A DNA stretch of 64,000 nucleotides from an uncultured Pseudomonadota bacterium (GTDB lineage: Bacteria; Pseudomonadota; Gammaproteobacteria; Methylococcales; Methylomonadaceae), in assembly GCA_903928965.1 (NCBI GenBank), contig CAIYSZ010000017.1, positions 25,159-89,158 of the forward strand. The letters run 5' to 3'. Of this stretch, positions 45,537 through 55,176 are shown piece after piece. Both the position numbers and the translations under genes were made by a program. The notes beneath the pieces are model-generated. The model was given only the letters and a program-made list of their open reading frames with translations. It was not told where the DNA came from and searched no databases. The first letter of the stretch is position 1. Every line of letters begins with the position of its first letter.

Positions 45537-46289
45537 TTACCGGCGCACCACGCCGAACATCGCCCCTTCCGGGTCCAGCGCATGCGCGATCTGCCCGCCG
45601 TCCGGCGTGGCGACCGGCCCGAACAAGACTTTTCCGCCGGCTTCGGCGATGCGCGCCAAGGTCGCGTCAATATCCGCGACATTGAAATAATACAGCCAAT
45701 AAGAAACCGGCTGCCCGTCCGCCAAGCGCGCCACCCCGCCTTGCTCATGCTCGCCGGCGCAAATAAAGGTCAGGTATTTCCCGCTCCCGCCGCACTCATA
45801 ACTAGGCCCCAGCCGCCAGCCGAACTGCTCGCTGTAAAACGTCCAAGCCCGTTCCGGATCGCTGGCGTGCAACTCGTGCCAACCCACCGCGCCTTGCGTA
45901 ACGTCGCCTACGCTTTCGGCAGGCCGGAACGAATGGTAAACGATAAACACCGCGCCCAAGGGATCGGCCACTACCGCGAAACGCCCCACATGCTCAATGG
46001 TACGCGCCGCTTCCAGAACAGTCCCGCCGGCGGCCTGAATTCTCGCCGCCGCCCGTTCCACGTCATCCACCGCGATATAACCGGTCCAGCACGGCGGAAT
46101 GGCTTTATCCTCCGGCGAATCAAATAAGCCGGCCAACGGCCGTTCCGCCAGCGAAAACAAAATATAGCGATAATCCACCGTCTCCGAATCCCGCGCCGCC
46201 CAGCCAAACACCCGCTGATAAAAAGCCTGCGCCGCGTCCACGTCTCGCGCCAGCGCATCGTACCAAACAAAGGTATGCCCCAAACTCAT
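45537..46289 (-). CDS. Two-domain VOC (glyoxalase/bleomycin-resistance-like) protein
   Basis: 250 residues from the ATG at 46289 (MSLGHTFVWYDALA), with an excellent AGGAGG ribosome site, which rules out the 21-residue extension. Two VOC repeats: FVWYDALARDVDAAQAFYQ with VVADPLGAVFIVY, and WHELHASDPERAWTFYSEQF with HALDPEGAMFGVV. Metal-site residues are partly kept. Substrate unknown. It lies 16 bp after the Gfo/Idh/MocA gene and is probably co-transcribed. Confidence 0.87.
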   Translation of the reverse strand: MSLGHTFVWYDALARDVDAAQAFYQRVFGWAARDSETVDYRYILFSLAERPLAGLFDSPEDKAIPPCWTGYIAVDDVERAAARIQAAGGTVLEAARTIEHVGRFAVVADPLGAVFIVYHSFRPAESVGDVTQGAVGWHELHASDPERAWTFYSEQFGWRLGPSYECGGSGKYLTFICAGEHEQGGVARLADGQPVSYWLYYFNVADIDATLARIAEAGGKVLFGPVATPDGGQIAHALDPEGAMFGVVRR

Positions 46290-46305
46290 GACGCCTCCTC
46301 TTGGC

Positions 46306-47316
46306 TTACAATAATGCGGGTTGGCCGCTGGCCGCCGACTCCAACACCGCATTGATGACGCGGCAATTATCCTTAGCGTCGGACAGACTCAAACCCGGTT
46401 CGCCATCCTCCAACACGCAACGGCTGAAATGCTCGATCTCCAATTCAAAATGATTGGCGGCCGGCAAGCGTTCCTCGGTTTGCCGCCCGTCCTCAGTCCA
46501 CCACTGTATGACCGGGGTATCGCCCGGCAACTGCCAGACAACCGCGCAACGCAAACCGCCCTTGGTCCCGATCAGCTCATACTCACAGCGGCGGGCGCGG
46601 TTGAAACTAATGTCAAAATGACCGAATCTGTCCTCGCCGTAAGCCAACACGCCGCTCAGTGCATTGTCAGCGCCGCTGTCGGTAAAATTAGCCAGCGCCG
46701 TTACCGAACGCGGCAACTCCGGAAAGAATTGGCGCAGGCAATGAATCGCATAACAACCGATATCCCACATGGCCCCCCCGCCGCGACTGACATCGTCCGC
46801 CAAGCGGTATAAACGCGCCGGCCTCATCATGAAAGAAAACGAGGCCCGCACGCTACGAATCTCGCCAATCGCCCCGCTATCCAAAATCGCCCGCACCCGG
46901 CCATGCTGCGGATGAAAGCGGTACATAAAGCCCTCCATCACCTTCTTGCCGGCTTGCTTAGCCGCCGCCTCTATGGCGTCGATATCCGCCGTGGTCAAGG
47001 CCAGCGGCTTCTCGCACAACACATGCTTGCCGTGCGCCAACGCTTGCAAAGTCCATTCGGCATGCTCGTGATTCGCCATCGGCACATACACGACCTGCAC
47101 CCGCTCATCGTTGAGCAGAGCTTGTAAAGCATCGTAACAAACCGCCGCATGCCCCGCCGGCGCATATTTTTTCAACGTTTCGGCCGCCGCGCCGGGGCGG
47201 CGGCTGGCGACGGCGATTAATTCGGAATTGGGCGCGTTAACAATAGCCGGCAACATGCGCTCGTTGATGCGCGCACCGCCCAGTATGCCCCAGCCTATGC
47301 GATTGGAAGTATTCAT
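46306..47316 (-). CDS. Gfo/Idh/MocA-family oxidoreductase
   Basis: 336 residues. The Rossmann NAD(P)-binding start IGWGILGGARI, the catalytic-lysine motif LCEKPLAL, and a C-terminal alpha/beta domain with GGGAMWDIGCYAIHCLRQFF are all typical. These enzymes oxidise or reduce sugars and related alcohols; the substrate is not predictable. The VOC gene follows closely, and apaH lies 18 bp upstream, so a long leftward transcript from apaG is possible. Confidence 0.92.
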   Translation of the reverse strand: MNTSNRIGWGILGGARINERMLPAIVNAPNSELIAVASRRPGAAAETLKKYAPAGHAAVCYDALQALLNDERVQVVYVPMANHEHAEWTLQALAHGKHVLCEKPLALTTADIDAIEAAAKQAGKKVMEGFMYRFHPQHGRVRAILDSGAIGEIRSVRASFSFMMRPARLYRLADDVSRGGGAMWDIGCYAIHCLRQFFPELPRSVTALANFTDSGADNALSGVLAYGEDRFGHFDISFNRARRCEYELIGTKGGLRCAVVWQLPGDTPVIQWWTEDGRQTEERLPAANHFELEIEHFSRCVLEDGEPGLSLSDAKDNCRVINAVLESAASGQPALL

Positions 47317-47334
47317 GAGAAAAATTAAATAGAG

Positions 47335-48165
47335 TTAATCGAATTCCGCCGGATCTTGCGCCGGCTCGCAATCCAAACTCATGCGCCGCGGCGAATCCGA
47401 CAAAGCCAGCGCGGTCAATTGTCCGCCCCACAGACAGCCGGTATCTATGCCAAAGCAATTGTAACCGGAGAAAAAACCTAAAGTAGACCAATGCCCGAAA
47501 ATAATACGCATGTCCAAACTTTTACGCCCAGGCACGGCGTACCAAGGAATCAAATGCGCCGGTTGCTGGCCGGGCGCGGTTTTACAATGAAAATCCAGCT
47601 CGCCCTCGGCGCTGCAATAACGCAGCCGGGTCAAACAATTCACCGTAAAACGCAAGCGCTCCACGCCTTGCAAATCCTCGCGCCATACCGCCGGTTGATC
47701 GCAGTACAAGCACTCGAAAAACGCCAAAAAATCTTCGCCGCTTAAGGCCTGCTCCGCCTCGGCGGCTAAACGCCGCGTCATGTTGAAATCCCATTGCGGC
47801 GGCAAGCCGGCGTGCAACATGCAAAACTGATCGTTGAAATGAAACAACGGCCGCGTTCGCAACCAATCCAACAACTCTTGGGCGTCCGGAGCTTGCAAGA
47901 TAGGCAACAAAGTGTCTTTTCTTTTACGCTTATGCGGCAACCAGGCGCTGACTAATAAATGCACGTCATGGTTGCCCAGCACCGTCACCGCCGCATCGCC
48001 CAAAGACATCACGAAACGCAACACCTCCAGCGAATGCGGGCCGCGGTTGACCAAATCGCCGGCCAGCCACAATTGGTCTTGCGCCGGATCGAAATCGATC
48101 AGGTCCAACAAGCGCCAAAACGGCCGGTAACAGCCCTGAATGTCGCCAATCGCATAAATAGTCAT
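47335..48165 (-). CDS. apaH: Symmetrical diadenosine tetraphosphatase ApaH
   Basis: 276 residues. The metallophosphatase motifs are GDIQG, GDLVNRGPHS, GNHDVHL and the later FGHWSTLGFFSG. It cleaves Ap4A to two ADP and also decaps Np4-RNAs. The ATG shares a base with the apaG stop (TAATG), the usual coupled pair. Confidence 0.96.
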   Translation of the reverse strand: MTIYAIGDIQGCYRPFWRLLDLIDFDPAQDQLWLAGDLVNRGPHSLEVLRFVMSLGDAAVTVLGNHDVHLLVSAWLPHKRKRKDTLLPILQAPDAQELLDWLRTRPLFHFNDQFCMLHAGLPPQWDFNMTRRLAAEAEQALSGEDFLAFFECLYCDQPAVWREDLQGVERLRFTVNCLTRLRYCSAEGELDFHCKTAPGQQPAHLIPWYAVPGRKSLDMRIIFGHWSTLGFFSGYNCFGIDTGCLWGGQLTALALSDSPRRMSLDCEPAQDPAEFD

Positions 48166-48542
48166 TAATGCAGTGTACGTGGAATGGACAAAATAAAACG
48201 CGGAATCATGGCCTTAAAACTCTCGCCATTGTCCGACAACATCTGATAGCGTCCCTGCATCACCCCCACCGGCGTCTCTATCATCGCCGCGCTGGTGTAA
48301 CGGAACGAATCCCCCGGTTGTAAATACGGGTTCTCACCCACCACCCCGTCACCGTTTACCTCCTGGATTTTACCGTTGGCGTCGGTGATTAGCCAATGCC
48401 GCGTCATCAAACGCGCCGGAATGGAGCCTACATTGGTGATGGTAATGGTGTAGGCAAAAACATACCTGTTCTGCTTGGGCGAGGATTGCGCCTCTATATA
48501 ATAGGGCGTGGCCTCGACCAAAATCTTGTTTTTCTCGCTCAT
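48165..48542 (-). CDS. apaG: ApaG
   Basis: 125 residues, normal for ApaG, with YAYTITITNVGSIPARLMTRHWLITDA (given here only in parts: AYTITITNVG, LMTRHWLITDANG) and a GVMQGRYQML segment. A fibronectin-III-like fold of uncertain role. The partner apaH is coupled by TAATG. The start is followed by SEKNKILVEATPYYI. Confidence 0.95.
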   Translation of the reverse strand: MSEKNKILVEATPYYIEAQSSPKQNRYVFAYTITITNVGSIPARLMTRHWLITDANGKIQEVNGDGVVGENPYLQPGDSFRYTSAAMIETPVGVMQGRYQMLSDNGESFKAMIPRFILSIPRTLH

Positions 48543-48651
48543 ATCAATACCGCTGCTATTCTATCGGCGTGCCGACGCTACCACTAAAAGTGGCGTCAAG
48601 AGTATAATTCGCGTTAAGTATAAATTTAGCTTAACGTAATAACAATACGGC

Positions 48652-50064
48652 ATGACAATACGGTCAAAACCATTTCACCTGCACATCATCGGCGTTTGCG
48701 GCACCTTCATGGGTGGTCTGGCTGTTATCGCCCGCGAGCTGGGTTACCACGTCAGCGGCTCGGATCAAAACGTCTATCCGCCGATGAGCACGCAGCTGGA
48801 GCAACAAGGCATTAGCTTGCAAAACGGATACGCCGCCGCCAATCTGGAGCCCGCTCCGGACTTGGTCGTCATCGGCAACGCCGCCTCGCGCGGCAATCCG
48901 GAAGTGGAAGCCGTGCTCAATCAAGGCCTGCCCTATGTCTCGGGCCCGCAATGGCTGGCCGAACACGTGCTGCAATCGCGCTGGGTGTTGGCGGTTTCCG
49001 GAACGCATGGTAAAACCACCACCAGCAGCTTGTTGAGTTGGATTTTGGAATACAACGGATTGCACCCCGGCTTTCTAATCGGCGGCGCGCCGTTAAATTT
49101 CGACGTATCGGCCCGGCTGGGCGCGTCCCCGTATTTCGTGGTGGAAGCCGACGAATACGACAGCGCTTTTTTCGACAAACGCTCTAAATTCGTGCACTAC
49201 CGGCCGCGCACGCTGGTGCTGAACAACCTGGAGTACGACCATGCCGACATTTTTGAAAACCTGGACGCCATCAAAAAACAATTTCATCATCTGCTGCGCA
49301 CCGTGCCCAGCACGGGCCGCATCATTGCCCCGGCGGGGGACGCCAACTTGACCGACGTCATCAGCCAAGGCTGCTGGACTCCGGTTGAGTATACCAGTAT
49401 TAATACAAGCCCAGCCGGTATTGATACGGGCCCGGCCGACTGGCAAGCCACGCTGCTCAGCGCCGACGGCGGCCGCTTCGCGGTAAGCTGGCGGGGCGAA
49501 CGCCAAGGCGAGGTCGCCTGGAGCCTGACCGGCCGCCACAACGTCGCCAACGCCTTGTCCGCCTTGGCGGCGGCGCGCCACGCCGGCGTCGAGCCCAAGG
49601 CGGCGCTTGCGGCGCTGCCTAGCTTTCACAGCGTCAAGCGGCGGATGGAGCCCATCGTGCAACGCCCGGACGTCACCGTCTACGACGACTTCGCCCACCA
49701 CCCGACCGCGGTGCAAACCACTCTGGAAGGCCTGCGGCGCAAGGTCGGCGACGCGACTATCCTGGCGGTGCTGGAACCGCGCTCCAACACCATGCGCATG
49801 GGCGTGCACCGGGAAACCCTGGCCGCTTCCCTGCAAGCGGCGGACCTAGCCTTGATCTATCAATCGGCCAATCTAGGCTGGGACCCGCATGACCTGCGGG
49901 AACAAGCCGCCAACATCCGCGTCTCAAACGACTTGGAAGAAATCGTCGCGGCGGTCAAGGCGGCCAAGGGCCACGTGGTGCTGATGAGCAACGGCGGTTT
50001 CGGCGGCATTCAACAACGCCTGCAACGTGAAATGTCGCCTCCGCCTAGTGCCGCGTCAAACTAA
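48652..50064 (+). CDS. mpl: UDP-MurNAc:L-Ala-gamma-D-Glu-meso-DAP ligase
   Basis: 470 residues. HLHIHIIGVCGTFMGG-type start (IIGVCGTFMGGLAVIA), ATP loop SGTHGKTTTSSLLSW, VEADEYDSAFFDKRSKFVHY and YDDFAHHPTAVQTTLEGLR identify Mpl rather than MurC. It recycles cell-wall tripeptide. The gene points away from apaG. Confidence 0.96.
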   Translation: MTIRSKPFHLHIIGVCGTFMGGLAVIARELGYHVSGSDQNVYPPMSTQLEQQGISLQNGYAAANLEPAPDLVVIGNAASRGNPEVEAVLNQGLPYVSGPQWLAEHVLQSRWVLAVSGTHGKTTTSSLLSWILEYNGLHPGFLIGGAPLNFDVSARLGASPYFVVEADEYDSAFFDKRSKFVHYRPRTLVLNNLEYDHADIFENLDAIKKQFHHLLRTVPSTGRIIAPAGDANLTDVISQGCWTPVEYTSINTSPAGIDTGPADWQATLLSADGGRFAVSWRGERQGEVAWSLTGRHNVANALSALAAARHAGVEPKAALAALPSFHSVKRRMEPIVQRPDVTVYDDFAHHPTAVQTTLEGLRRKVGDATILAVLEPRSNTMRMGVHRETLAASLQAADLALIYQSANLGWDPHDLREQAANIRVSNDLEEIVAAVKAAKGHVVLMSNGGFGGIQQRLQREMSPPPSAASN

Positions 50065-50115
50065 CGCATGAAACCCTTTGTTTTATCTTAACACCCATAA
50101 CTAAAATAAGTTTTT

Positions 50116-50508
50116 ATGAACACGCAAATCTATTACAGTTTTAACATACTCATTTTCGCGGCCCTTATATTAATCGTCGGCTTGATTAAACCCAAATGGA
50201 TATTGTTATGGATGGACAAACCCAGCCGCATCCCCATCGTGGTAGTGGCCTCCGCGCTGATCATGGTCGGCATGGTGATGTTCGGAGAAGGCAATAAAAA
50301 AATGAAGGAAGAACAAGCGCAAAAAGCCCGCTTGCAACAACTGGAAGCCGCCGCCGGAAAAGGCGAAACCCCGGCGGTGCCGGCTCCCGCCGCATCCCCG
50401 GCCCCAACGCCGGCGCCGGCCCCGTCTCAGTCCCCAACGCCTTCTCCGGCTCAAGCCCCGGTCCCAACTCCGGCTCCGGCGCCCGCGCCCGCGCCGGCGG
50501 CTCAATAA
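50116..50508 (+). CDS. Membrane protein with a Pro/Ala-rich tail
   Basis: 130 residues: two membrane helices (FNILIFAALILIVGLI; IPIVVVASALIMVGMVMF), a short charged coil (NKKMKEEQAQKARLQQLEAA), then about 50 residues of Pro-Ala-Thr-Ser repeats. The low-complexity tail may cross the periplasm or the cell-wall layer. It sits 15 bp upstream of mltB. Function unknown. Confidence 0.7.
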   Translation: MNTQIYYSFNILIFAALILIVGLIKPKWILLWMDKPSRIPIVVVASALIMVGMVMFGEGNKKMKEEQAQKARLQQLEAAAGKGETPAVPAPAASPAPTPAPAPSQSPTPSPAQAPVPTPAPAPAPAPAAQ

Positions 50509-50523
50509 CCCAGGCGCTTAGCG

Positions 50524-51618
50524 ATGCGCCTATATCCGGTTATTTGCGGCCTGAGCCTGCTAACCGCCTGCTCGCAACAGCCCGCCGTCCCGCCAACCCC
50601 CTTCACCCCGCCGCCGGCCGCGGCGGTTCCGGAACCGGCCACCGAAAATCGCCCGGCCGGCGACTATTACGCCGCCAAACTCGGCGGCGATTACGCCGGC
50701 TATCCGGAAACGCGCAACTTCATCGAGCGCATGCACACCCAGTACGGCTATCCGCGCGAATATCTGTACGGCCTATTCTCGCAAGCCAAACGCAAGCAAG
50801 GCATCCTGAATTATCTGCAAGGAAGCGGGGCCGGCGGCGGCGGAACGCCCGCGCCGGGCGGCTGGACCCGCTACCGCGCCCAATTCCTGGACCAAGGCCA
50901 CATCCACGGCGGCGTCGCCTTTTGGAAACGTCACGAACACGCCCTACGGCAAGCCCACCGCCAATACCAAGTCCCGCCCGAATACATCGTCGCCATCATT
51001 GGCGTCGAAACCTCGTTCGGGCAAAACGTCGGCAAACACCGCATTATCGACGCCCTGACCACGCTGGCCTTCGACTTTCCCCGCCGCGCCGACTACTTTC
51101 AAGGCGAACTCGAAAAATTCCTGCAAATGAGCGCCGAGGAACACATAGACCCCAGCCAGCCGCTTGGCTCCTACGCCGGGGCTATGGGCTACGGCCAATT
51201 CATGCCCAGCAGCTTTTTGCAATGGGCGGTGGACCACAACCAAGACGGCCGCCGCGACCTATGGAACGCCGAAGACGCCATCGGCAGCGTCGCCAACTAC
51301 TTCGCCGCCCACGGCTGGCAAGCCGGGCAACCCGTGGTATCGCCGCTGAAAACCCAAGGCCCGGTCGAACTCGCCGCCGGCCTGGACCATACTTACACCT
51401 TAAGCGAACTGGCGCAAACCGGCCTGCGCCCCACCAATGCCTGCGCCTGCGAGCCGCCGCTACGCCTATTGTGGCTGCGCCATGCCAACCACGAGGAATA
51501 CCTGCTCGGCCACCCCAATTTCTACACCATTTCCCGCTACAACCACAGCACCTATTACTCCATGGCGGTGCACGAACTGGCGCAAGCGATCAAACGCCAA
51601 AAAGACCTGGCCGGCTAA
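50524..51618 (+). CDS. mltB: Membrane-bound lytic murein transglycosylase B
   Basis: 364 residues. Lipoprotein signal with lipobox LLTAC, then the MltB domain: NFIERMHTQYGYPREYLYGLF, catalytic Glu in IIGVETSFGQNVGK, and YAGAMGYGQFMPSSFLQWAVDH. It cleaves peptidoglycan glycan strands. Note that a 365-codon alternative frame overlaps it completely and is an artefact of GC-rich coding. Confidence 0.95.
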   Translation: MRLYPVICGLSLLTACSQQPAVPPTPFTPPPAAAVPEPATENRPAGDYYAAKLGGDYAGYPETRNFIERMHTQYGYPREYLYGLFSQAKRKQGILNYLQGSGAGGGGTPAPGGWTRYRAQFLDQGHIHGGVAFWKRHEHALRQAHRQYQVPPEYIVAIIGVETSFGQNVGKHRIIDALTTLAFDFPRRADYFQGELEKFLQMSAEEHIDPSQPLGSYAGAMGYGQFMPSSFLQWAVDHNQDGRRDLWNAEDAIGSVANYFAAHGWQAGQPVVSPLKTQGPVELAAGLDHTYTLSELAQTGLRPTNACACEPPLRLLWLRHANHEEYLLGHPNFYTISRYNHSTYYSMAVHELAQAIKRQKDLAG

Positions 51619-51645
51619 CATTTAAACCGATAAATGGTTGAGCAT

Positions 51646-54372
51646 ATGCACCAAAACCCGCGTTACATCGTCGGCATAGACCTCGGCACCACCCACACCG
51701 TGGCCGCCTACTGCCGCGCCGACCAACCCGACGCCGGCATAGAACTGCTGACTATACCGCAACTCATCGCCCCCGGCGTCGTGGGCTCCCGCCCGCTGCT
51801 GCCCTCGGCCCGCTACCACCCGGCGGAAGGCGAAATCGACGCCGCCGACCATTTTTTACCCACACCCGACGGCGCGGTGCTCGGCGAGGCCGCCCGCCAA
51901 TTAGGGGCCAAATCCCAAGGCCGGCTGGTGGTCAGCGCCAAAAGCTGGCTCACGCACAGCGATGCCGACGCCACGGCCGCCATTCTGCCCTGGGGCGGCG
52001 GCGAAGGCGTGGCTAAGGTCTCGCCGCTGGCCGCCAGCGCCAGTTATCTAAACCACATAGCGCAAGCCTGGAACCAACGCTTCCCCGACGCCCCGCTCGC
52101 CGCGCAAGAACTGGTCGTCACCGTGCCCGCCTCCTTCGACGAAGCCGCCCGCGCCTACACCCTGGAGGCCGCGCGCCAAGCCGGCCTGCCGCAAGTCAAG
52201 TTATTGGAAGAACCGCAAGCGGTGTGCTACGACTGGCTGCGCCGCCATCGTGGCCGCCTGACGCAAGAACTGGGACACAGCCGCTTGCTATTGGTCTGCG
52301 ACGTCGGCGGCGGCACCACCGACCTGACCCTTATCCAAATCGGCCACGCCGGCGGCGAACCGGAACTCACCCGCATCGCCGTCGGCGACCACTTGATGCT
52401 TGGCGGCGACAACATCGACCTGACCCTGGCCCGCTTGGCCGAAAGCCGCTTGCGCGGAGACGGCAAAAAACTGTCCGCCGCCGAATTCTCGCAACTCCTG
52501 GAACAATGCCGCGCCGCCAAGGAACGCCTACTGGCGGCGGACGCCCCGGAACACATCAAACTAACCCTGCTCGGCGGCGGCTCGCGCCTGATCGCCGCCA
52601 GCCAAAGCGTGGAACTCAGCCGCGACGAAGTTCGCCAAATAGCGCTGGAGGGTTTTCTGCCATTGCTGCCCGTCGACGCCCTGCCGGACAAAAAACGCGC
52701 CGGCATGGTGGAATTCGGACTGCCCTACGTCGCCGACCCGGCCATCGGCAAACACATCGCCGCCTTTTTACACGCCCACAGCCAAGCCGCCGCCGCGGCG
52801 CTGGGTGAAAACGCCTTCATTCCGGATGCCCTGCTGCTGAACGGCGGCGTCTTCAACAGCTTAGCCATCGCCCAACGCCTGATAGACCTGATCGCCCTAT
52901 GGCGCGGCGCGCCGCCGCGCTTGTTGGACAACCCGCACCCCGATCTAGCCGTCGCCTACGGCGCGGTCGCCTACGCCCTATCCGGACGCGGCCGCGCGCC
53001 GCGCATCGCCAGCGGAGCCGCGCGCGGCTACTACCTATTCATCGACGCCGCCGACGCCAGCCAGCGCCACGGCGTCTGCCTACTGCCCAAGGGCAGCCCT
53101 GAAGGCGCGGAAACCGTCCTCGACCGGCAATTCGCCCTGCGCGTCGGCCAACCGGCCCGCTTCCATCTGCTTACCCTAGCCGGCGACAGCGACCACCAAG
53201 CCGGCGACGTAGTCGCCCTGGACGAACGCTTTCACAGCCTGCCGCCGCTGGCTCTAGCGCTGGCCGGAGCAGCCAACAGCCAAATTCAAGTGCGTCTGGC
53301 CGCCGCCTACACCGCCATCGGCGTGTTACAACTGCAATGCATCGCCTGCGACAACCCGGAACAACGCTGGCAAGTCGAATTCAGCCTGCGCAAAACCGCA
53401 CCGGCCCAAGCCGCGCCCGGCCTGCCGCCGCAATTTCGGCAAGCGGCGGAACTGTTGCAAGCCGTGTTCGGGGCCAAATCCAAGCAAGTCAACCCGCAAG
53501 CGGTAAAAACCCTACGCGCCGACCTGGAAAAAACACTTGCCGCGCCGCGCCACGAGTGGCCGCCCAACGTGCTGCGCGAACTGTTCGGCCTATTGCTGGC
53601 GGGCGGCAAATACCGCCGCCGCGGCGACGCCCACGAACGCTTATGGCTCAGCCTCGCCGGCTTTTGCCTGCGCCCCGGCTACGGCTACCCGCTGGACGAC
53701 TGGCGCATCGAACAACTATGGCGGCTCTATCCCGAAGGCCTGCAATTCGTCACCGAAAAACAAAACTGGACCGAATGGTGGACTCTATGGCGGCGCGTGG
53801 CCGGCGGGCTGGACGCCGCCGCCCAGCAACGCATCTACCAAGACCTAGCCAAATACCTCAACCCCGCCTCCGCCCGCCAAGCCGGCGTCGCCAAACAACT
53901 GGCCACCCGCGGCTATGAAGACATGACCCGGCTGGCGGCGGCGCTGGAACAACTGCCGGCGGACGACAAAACCCAACTCGGCGGCTGGCTGCTGCAACGC
54001 CTGCAAAAACCCGGCGAACCGGAACAAACATACTGGGCGCTAGGCCGCGTCGGCGCGCGCCTGCTCTTCCACGCCAAAGCCCACCACGTCCTGCCCCCGG
54101 CCACGGTAGAACCCTGGCTGCGGCAACTCCTGCAAATAGATTGGAAAAAAAACCCAACCGCCGCCTTCGCCGCCGTACTCATCGCCCGCCGCTGCAACGA
54201 CCGCGCCCGCGACCTGGACGACGACCTACGCCTGCGGACGCTAGAAAAACTAAAATCAATTAAAGCCCCGGCGGCCTGGACCGGCATGCTGGAAACCTAC
54301 CAAGCCCTAGACGCGCAACAAGAACAACAAATCTTCGGCGAAGCCCTGCCGCCCGGCTTGCGGTTGTTGTAA
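51646..54372 (+). CDS. Large Hsp70-like (DnaK-family) protein with DUF3731-type C-terminus
   Basis: About 908 residues from MHQNPRYIVGIDLGTT; an ATG four codons upstream (51634) is also possible. The actin-like ATPase shows GIDLGTTHTVAAY, VVTVPASFDEAARAYT, EEPQAVCYDWL, VCDVGGGTTDLTL and LNGGVFNS. Instead of a DnaK substrate domain, it has about 400 residues of helical DUF3731-like sequence. Such Hsp70s are found without DnaJ partners and their clients are unknown. It is 27 bp downstream of mltB. Confidence 0.88.
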   Translation: MHQNPRYIVGIDLGTTHTVAAYCRADQPDAGIELLTIPQLIAPGVVGSRPLLPSARYHPAEGEIDAADHFLPTPDGAVLGEAARQLGAKSQGRLVVSAKSWLTHSDADATAAILPWGGGEGVAKVSPLAASASYLNHIAQAWNQRFPDAPLAAQELVVTVPASFDEAARAYTLEAARQAGLPQVKLLEEPQAVCYDWLRRHRGRLTQELGHSRLLLVCDVGGGTTDLTLIQIGHAGGEPELTRIAVGDHLMLGGDNIDLTLARLAESRLRGDGKKLSAAEFSQLLEQCRAAKERLLAADAPEHIKLTLLGGGSRLIAASQSVELSRDEVRQIALEGFLPLLPVDALPDKKRAGMVEFGLPYVADPAIGKHIAAFLHAHSQAAAAALGENAFIPDALLLNGGVFNSLAIAQRLIDLIALWRGAPPRLLDNPHPDLAVAYGAVAYALSGRGRAPRIASGAARGYYLFIDAADASQRHGVCLLPKGSPEGAETVLDRQFALRVGQPARFHLLTLAGDSDHQAGDVVALDERFHSLPPLALALAGAANSQIQVRLAAAYTAIGVLQLQCIACDNPEQRWQVEFSLRKTAPAQAAPGLPPQFRQAAELLQAVFGAKSKQVNPQAVKTLRADLEKTLAAPRHEWPPNVLRELFGLLLAGGKYRRRGDAHERLWLSLAGFCLRPGYGYPLDDWRIEQLWRLYPEGLQFVTEKQNWTEWWTLWRRVAGGLDAAAQQRIYQDLAKYLNPASARQAGVAKQLATRGYEDMTRLAAALEQLPADDKTQLGGWLLQRLQKPGEPEQTYWALGRVGARLLFHAKAHHVLPPATVEPWLRQLLQIDWKKNPTAAFAAVLIARRCNDRARDLDDDLRLRTLEKLKSIKAPAAWTGMLETYQALDAQQEQQIFGEALPPGLRLL

Positions 54373-54397
54373 CCGGAAGCCAATCTAATGGAAAGAC

Positions 54398-54427
54398 CTG
54401 ACCCCATAACCCGCTTTTGCGTATAAT
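54398..54427 (+). promoter_or_regulatory. Promoter of the Phd/VapC operon
   Basis: CTGACC (54398-54403), an 18-base spacer and TATAAT (54422-54427); the antitoxin ATG is 35 bp downstream with CGGAGAAAG as ribosome site. The TA pair would be expected to repress it. Confidence 0.6.
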
Positions 54428-54461
54428 AGCTAGACAGCCTAGTTTGCTACCGGAGAAAGCT

Positions 54462-54707
54462 ATGCATTGGCAATTACAAGAAGCCAAAAATAAACTGAGC
54501 CAAGTCATCCACGACGCGAAAACCTCAGGCCCTCAGACGATAACCGTTCAAGGGAAAGATACAGCCGTTGTGATTTCGACCGAAGACTATCTAAAATTAA
54601 CGCATAAAAATGATTCATTGCTTAAATTCTTTCAGGAATCACCCTTGGCTGATGTAGAGATTGATTTGACCCGATCCAAAGAGAGTGGTAGGAAAATCGA
54701 ACTATGA
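54462..54707 (+). CDS. Phd/YefM-family antitoxin
   Basis: 81 residues from the ATG at 54462 (MHWQLQEAKNKLSQVIHDA). GPQTITVQGKDTAVVISTEDY is the Phd signature, followed by a C-terminal toxin-binding helix (LLKFFQESPLADVEIDL). The frame from 54417 crosses the promoter and is rejected. Its stop overlaps the toxin start (ATGA). Confidence 0.9.
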   Translation: MHWQLQEAKNKLSQVIHDAKTSGPQTITVQGKDTAVVISTEDYLKLTHKNDSLLKFFQESPLADVEIDLTRSKESGRKIEL

Positions 54708-55128
54708 GTTACCTCTTGGACACCTGCGTCTTATCAGAATTAATAAAACCACGACCAGACCAACTGTCATCATCTGGATTGAAAAAATTCAGGAGTCCCA
54801 TTTATACTTAAGCGCCATGACTATGGGAGAAATTCAAAAGGGTATATCTAAACTTGATAACTCGAAAAAGAAACAATTACTGCAAATATGGCTTGAACAA
54901 GATTTAGCCGCTCGATTTTCAGGCAGAATTATGCCCGTGGATTCTGAAGTCGCAATAGAATGGGGAAACATTCAAGGGCTCGCTATGCGTTCAGGAATCA
55001 ATATACCTGCAATAGATAGCCTAATCGCGGCAACGGCAAAATGTCACCATTTAACCCTAGTGACAAGAAATACAGATGATTTTACACACTTGCCTATTAT
55101 TAATAAATCCTTGGTTGTAAAGCACTAA
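54704..55128 (+). pseudogene. VapC-family PIN toxin, frameshifted near codon 20
   Basis: Translation from 54704 gives MSYLLDTCVLSELIKPRPDQ, a VapC start with the first PIN Asp. One base is missing between 54761 and 54766; the rest continues in another frame as VIIWIEKIQESHLYLSAMTM, GEIQKGIS, PAIDSLIAATA and VTRNTDDF, giving the other acidic residues of the PIN site. With the base restored it would be a normal toxin of about 140 residues. As written, the toxin is inactive while the antitoxin is intact. A sequencing error is possible. Confidence 0.8.
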
Positions 55129-55176
55129 CCCTAGATTCCCTTTGAATCAATCAACAGTAGTGTCAGGTCTTGCGAT

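Noticed and set aside
50544..51641. 365-codon ORF overlapping mltB in another frame
   Set aside because: Arg/Pro-rich with no domains; mltB has a lipobox and catalytic motifs.
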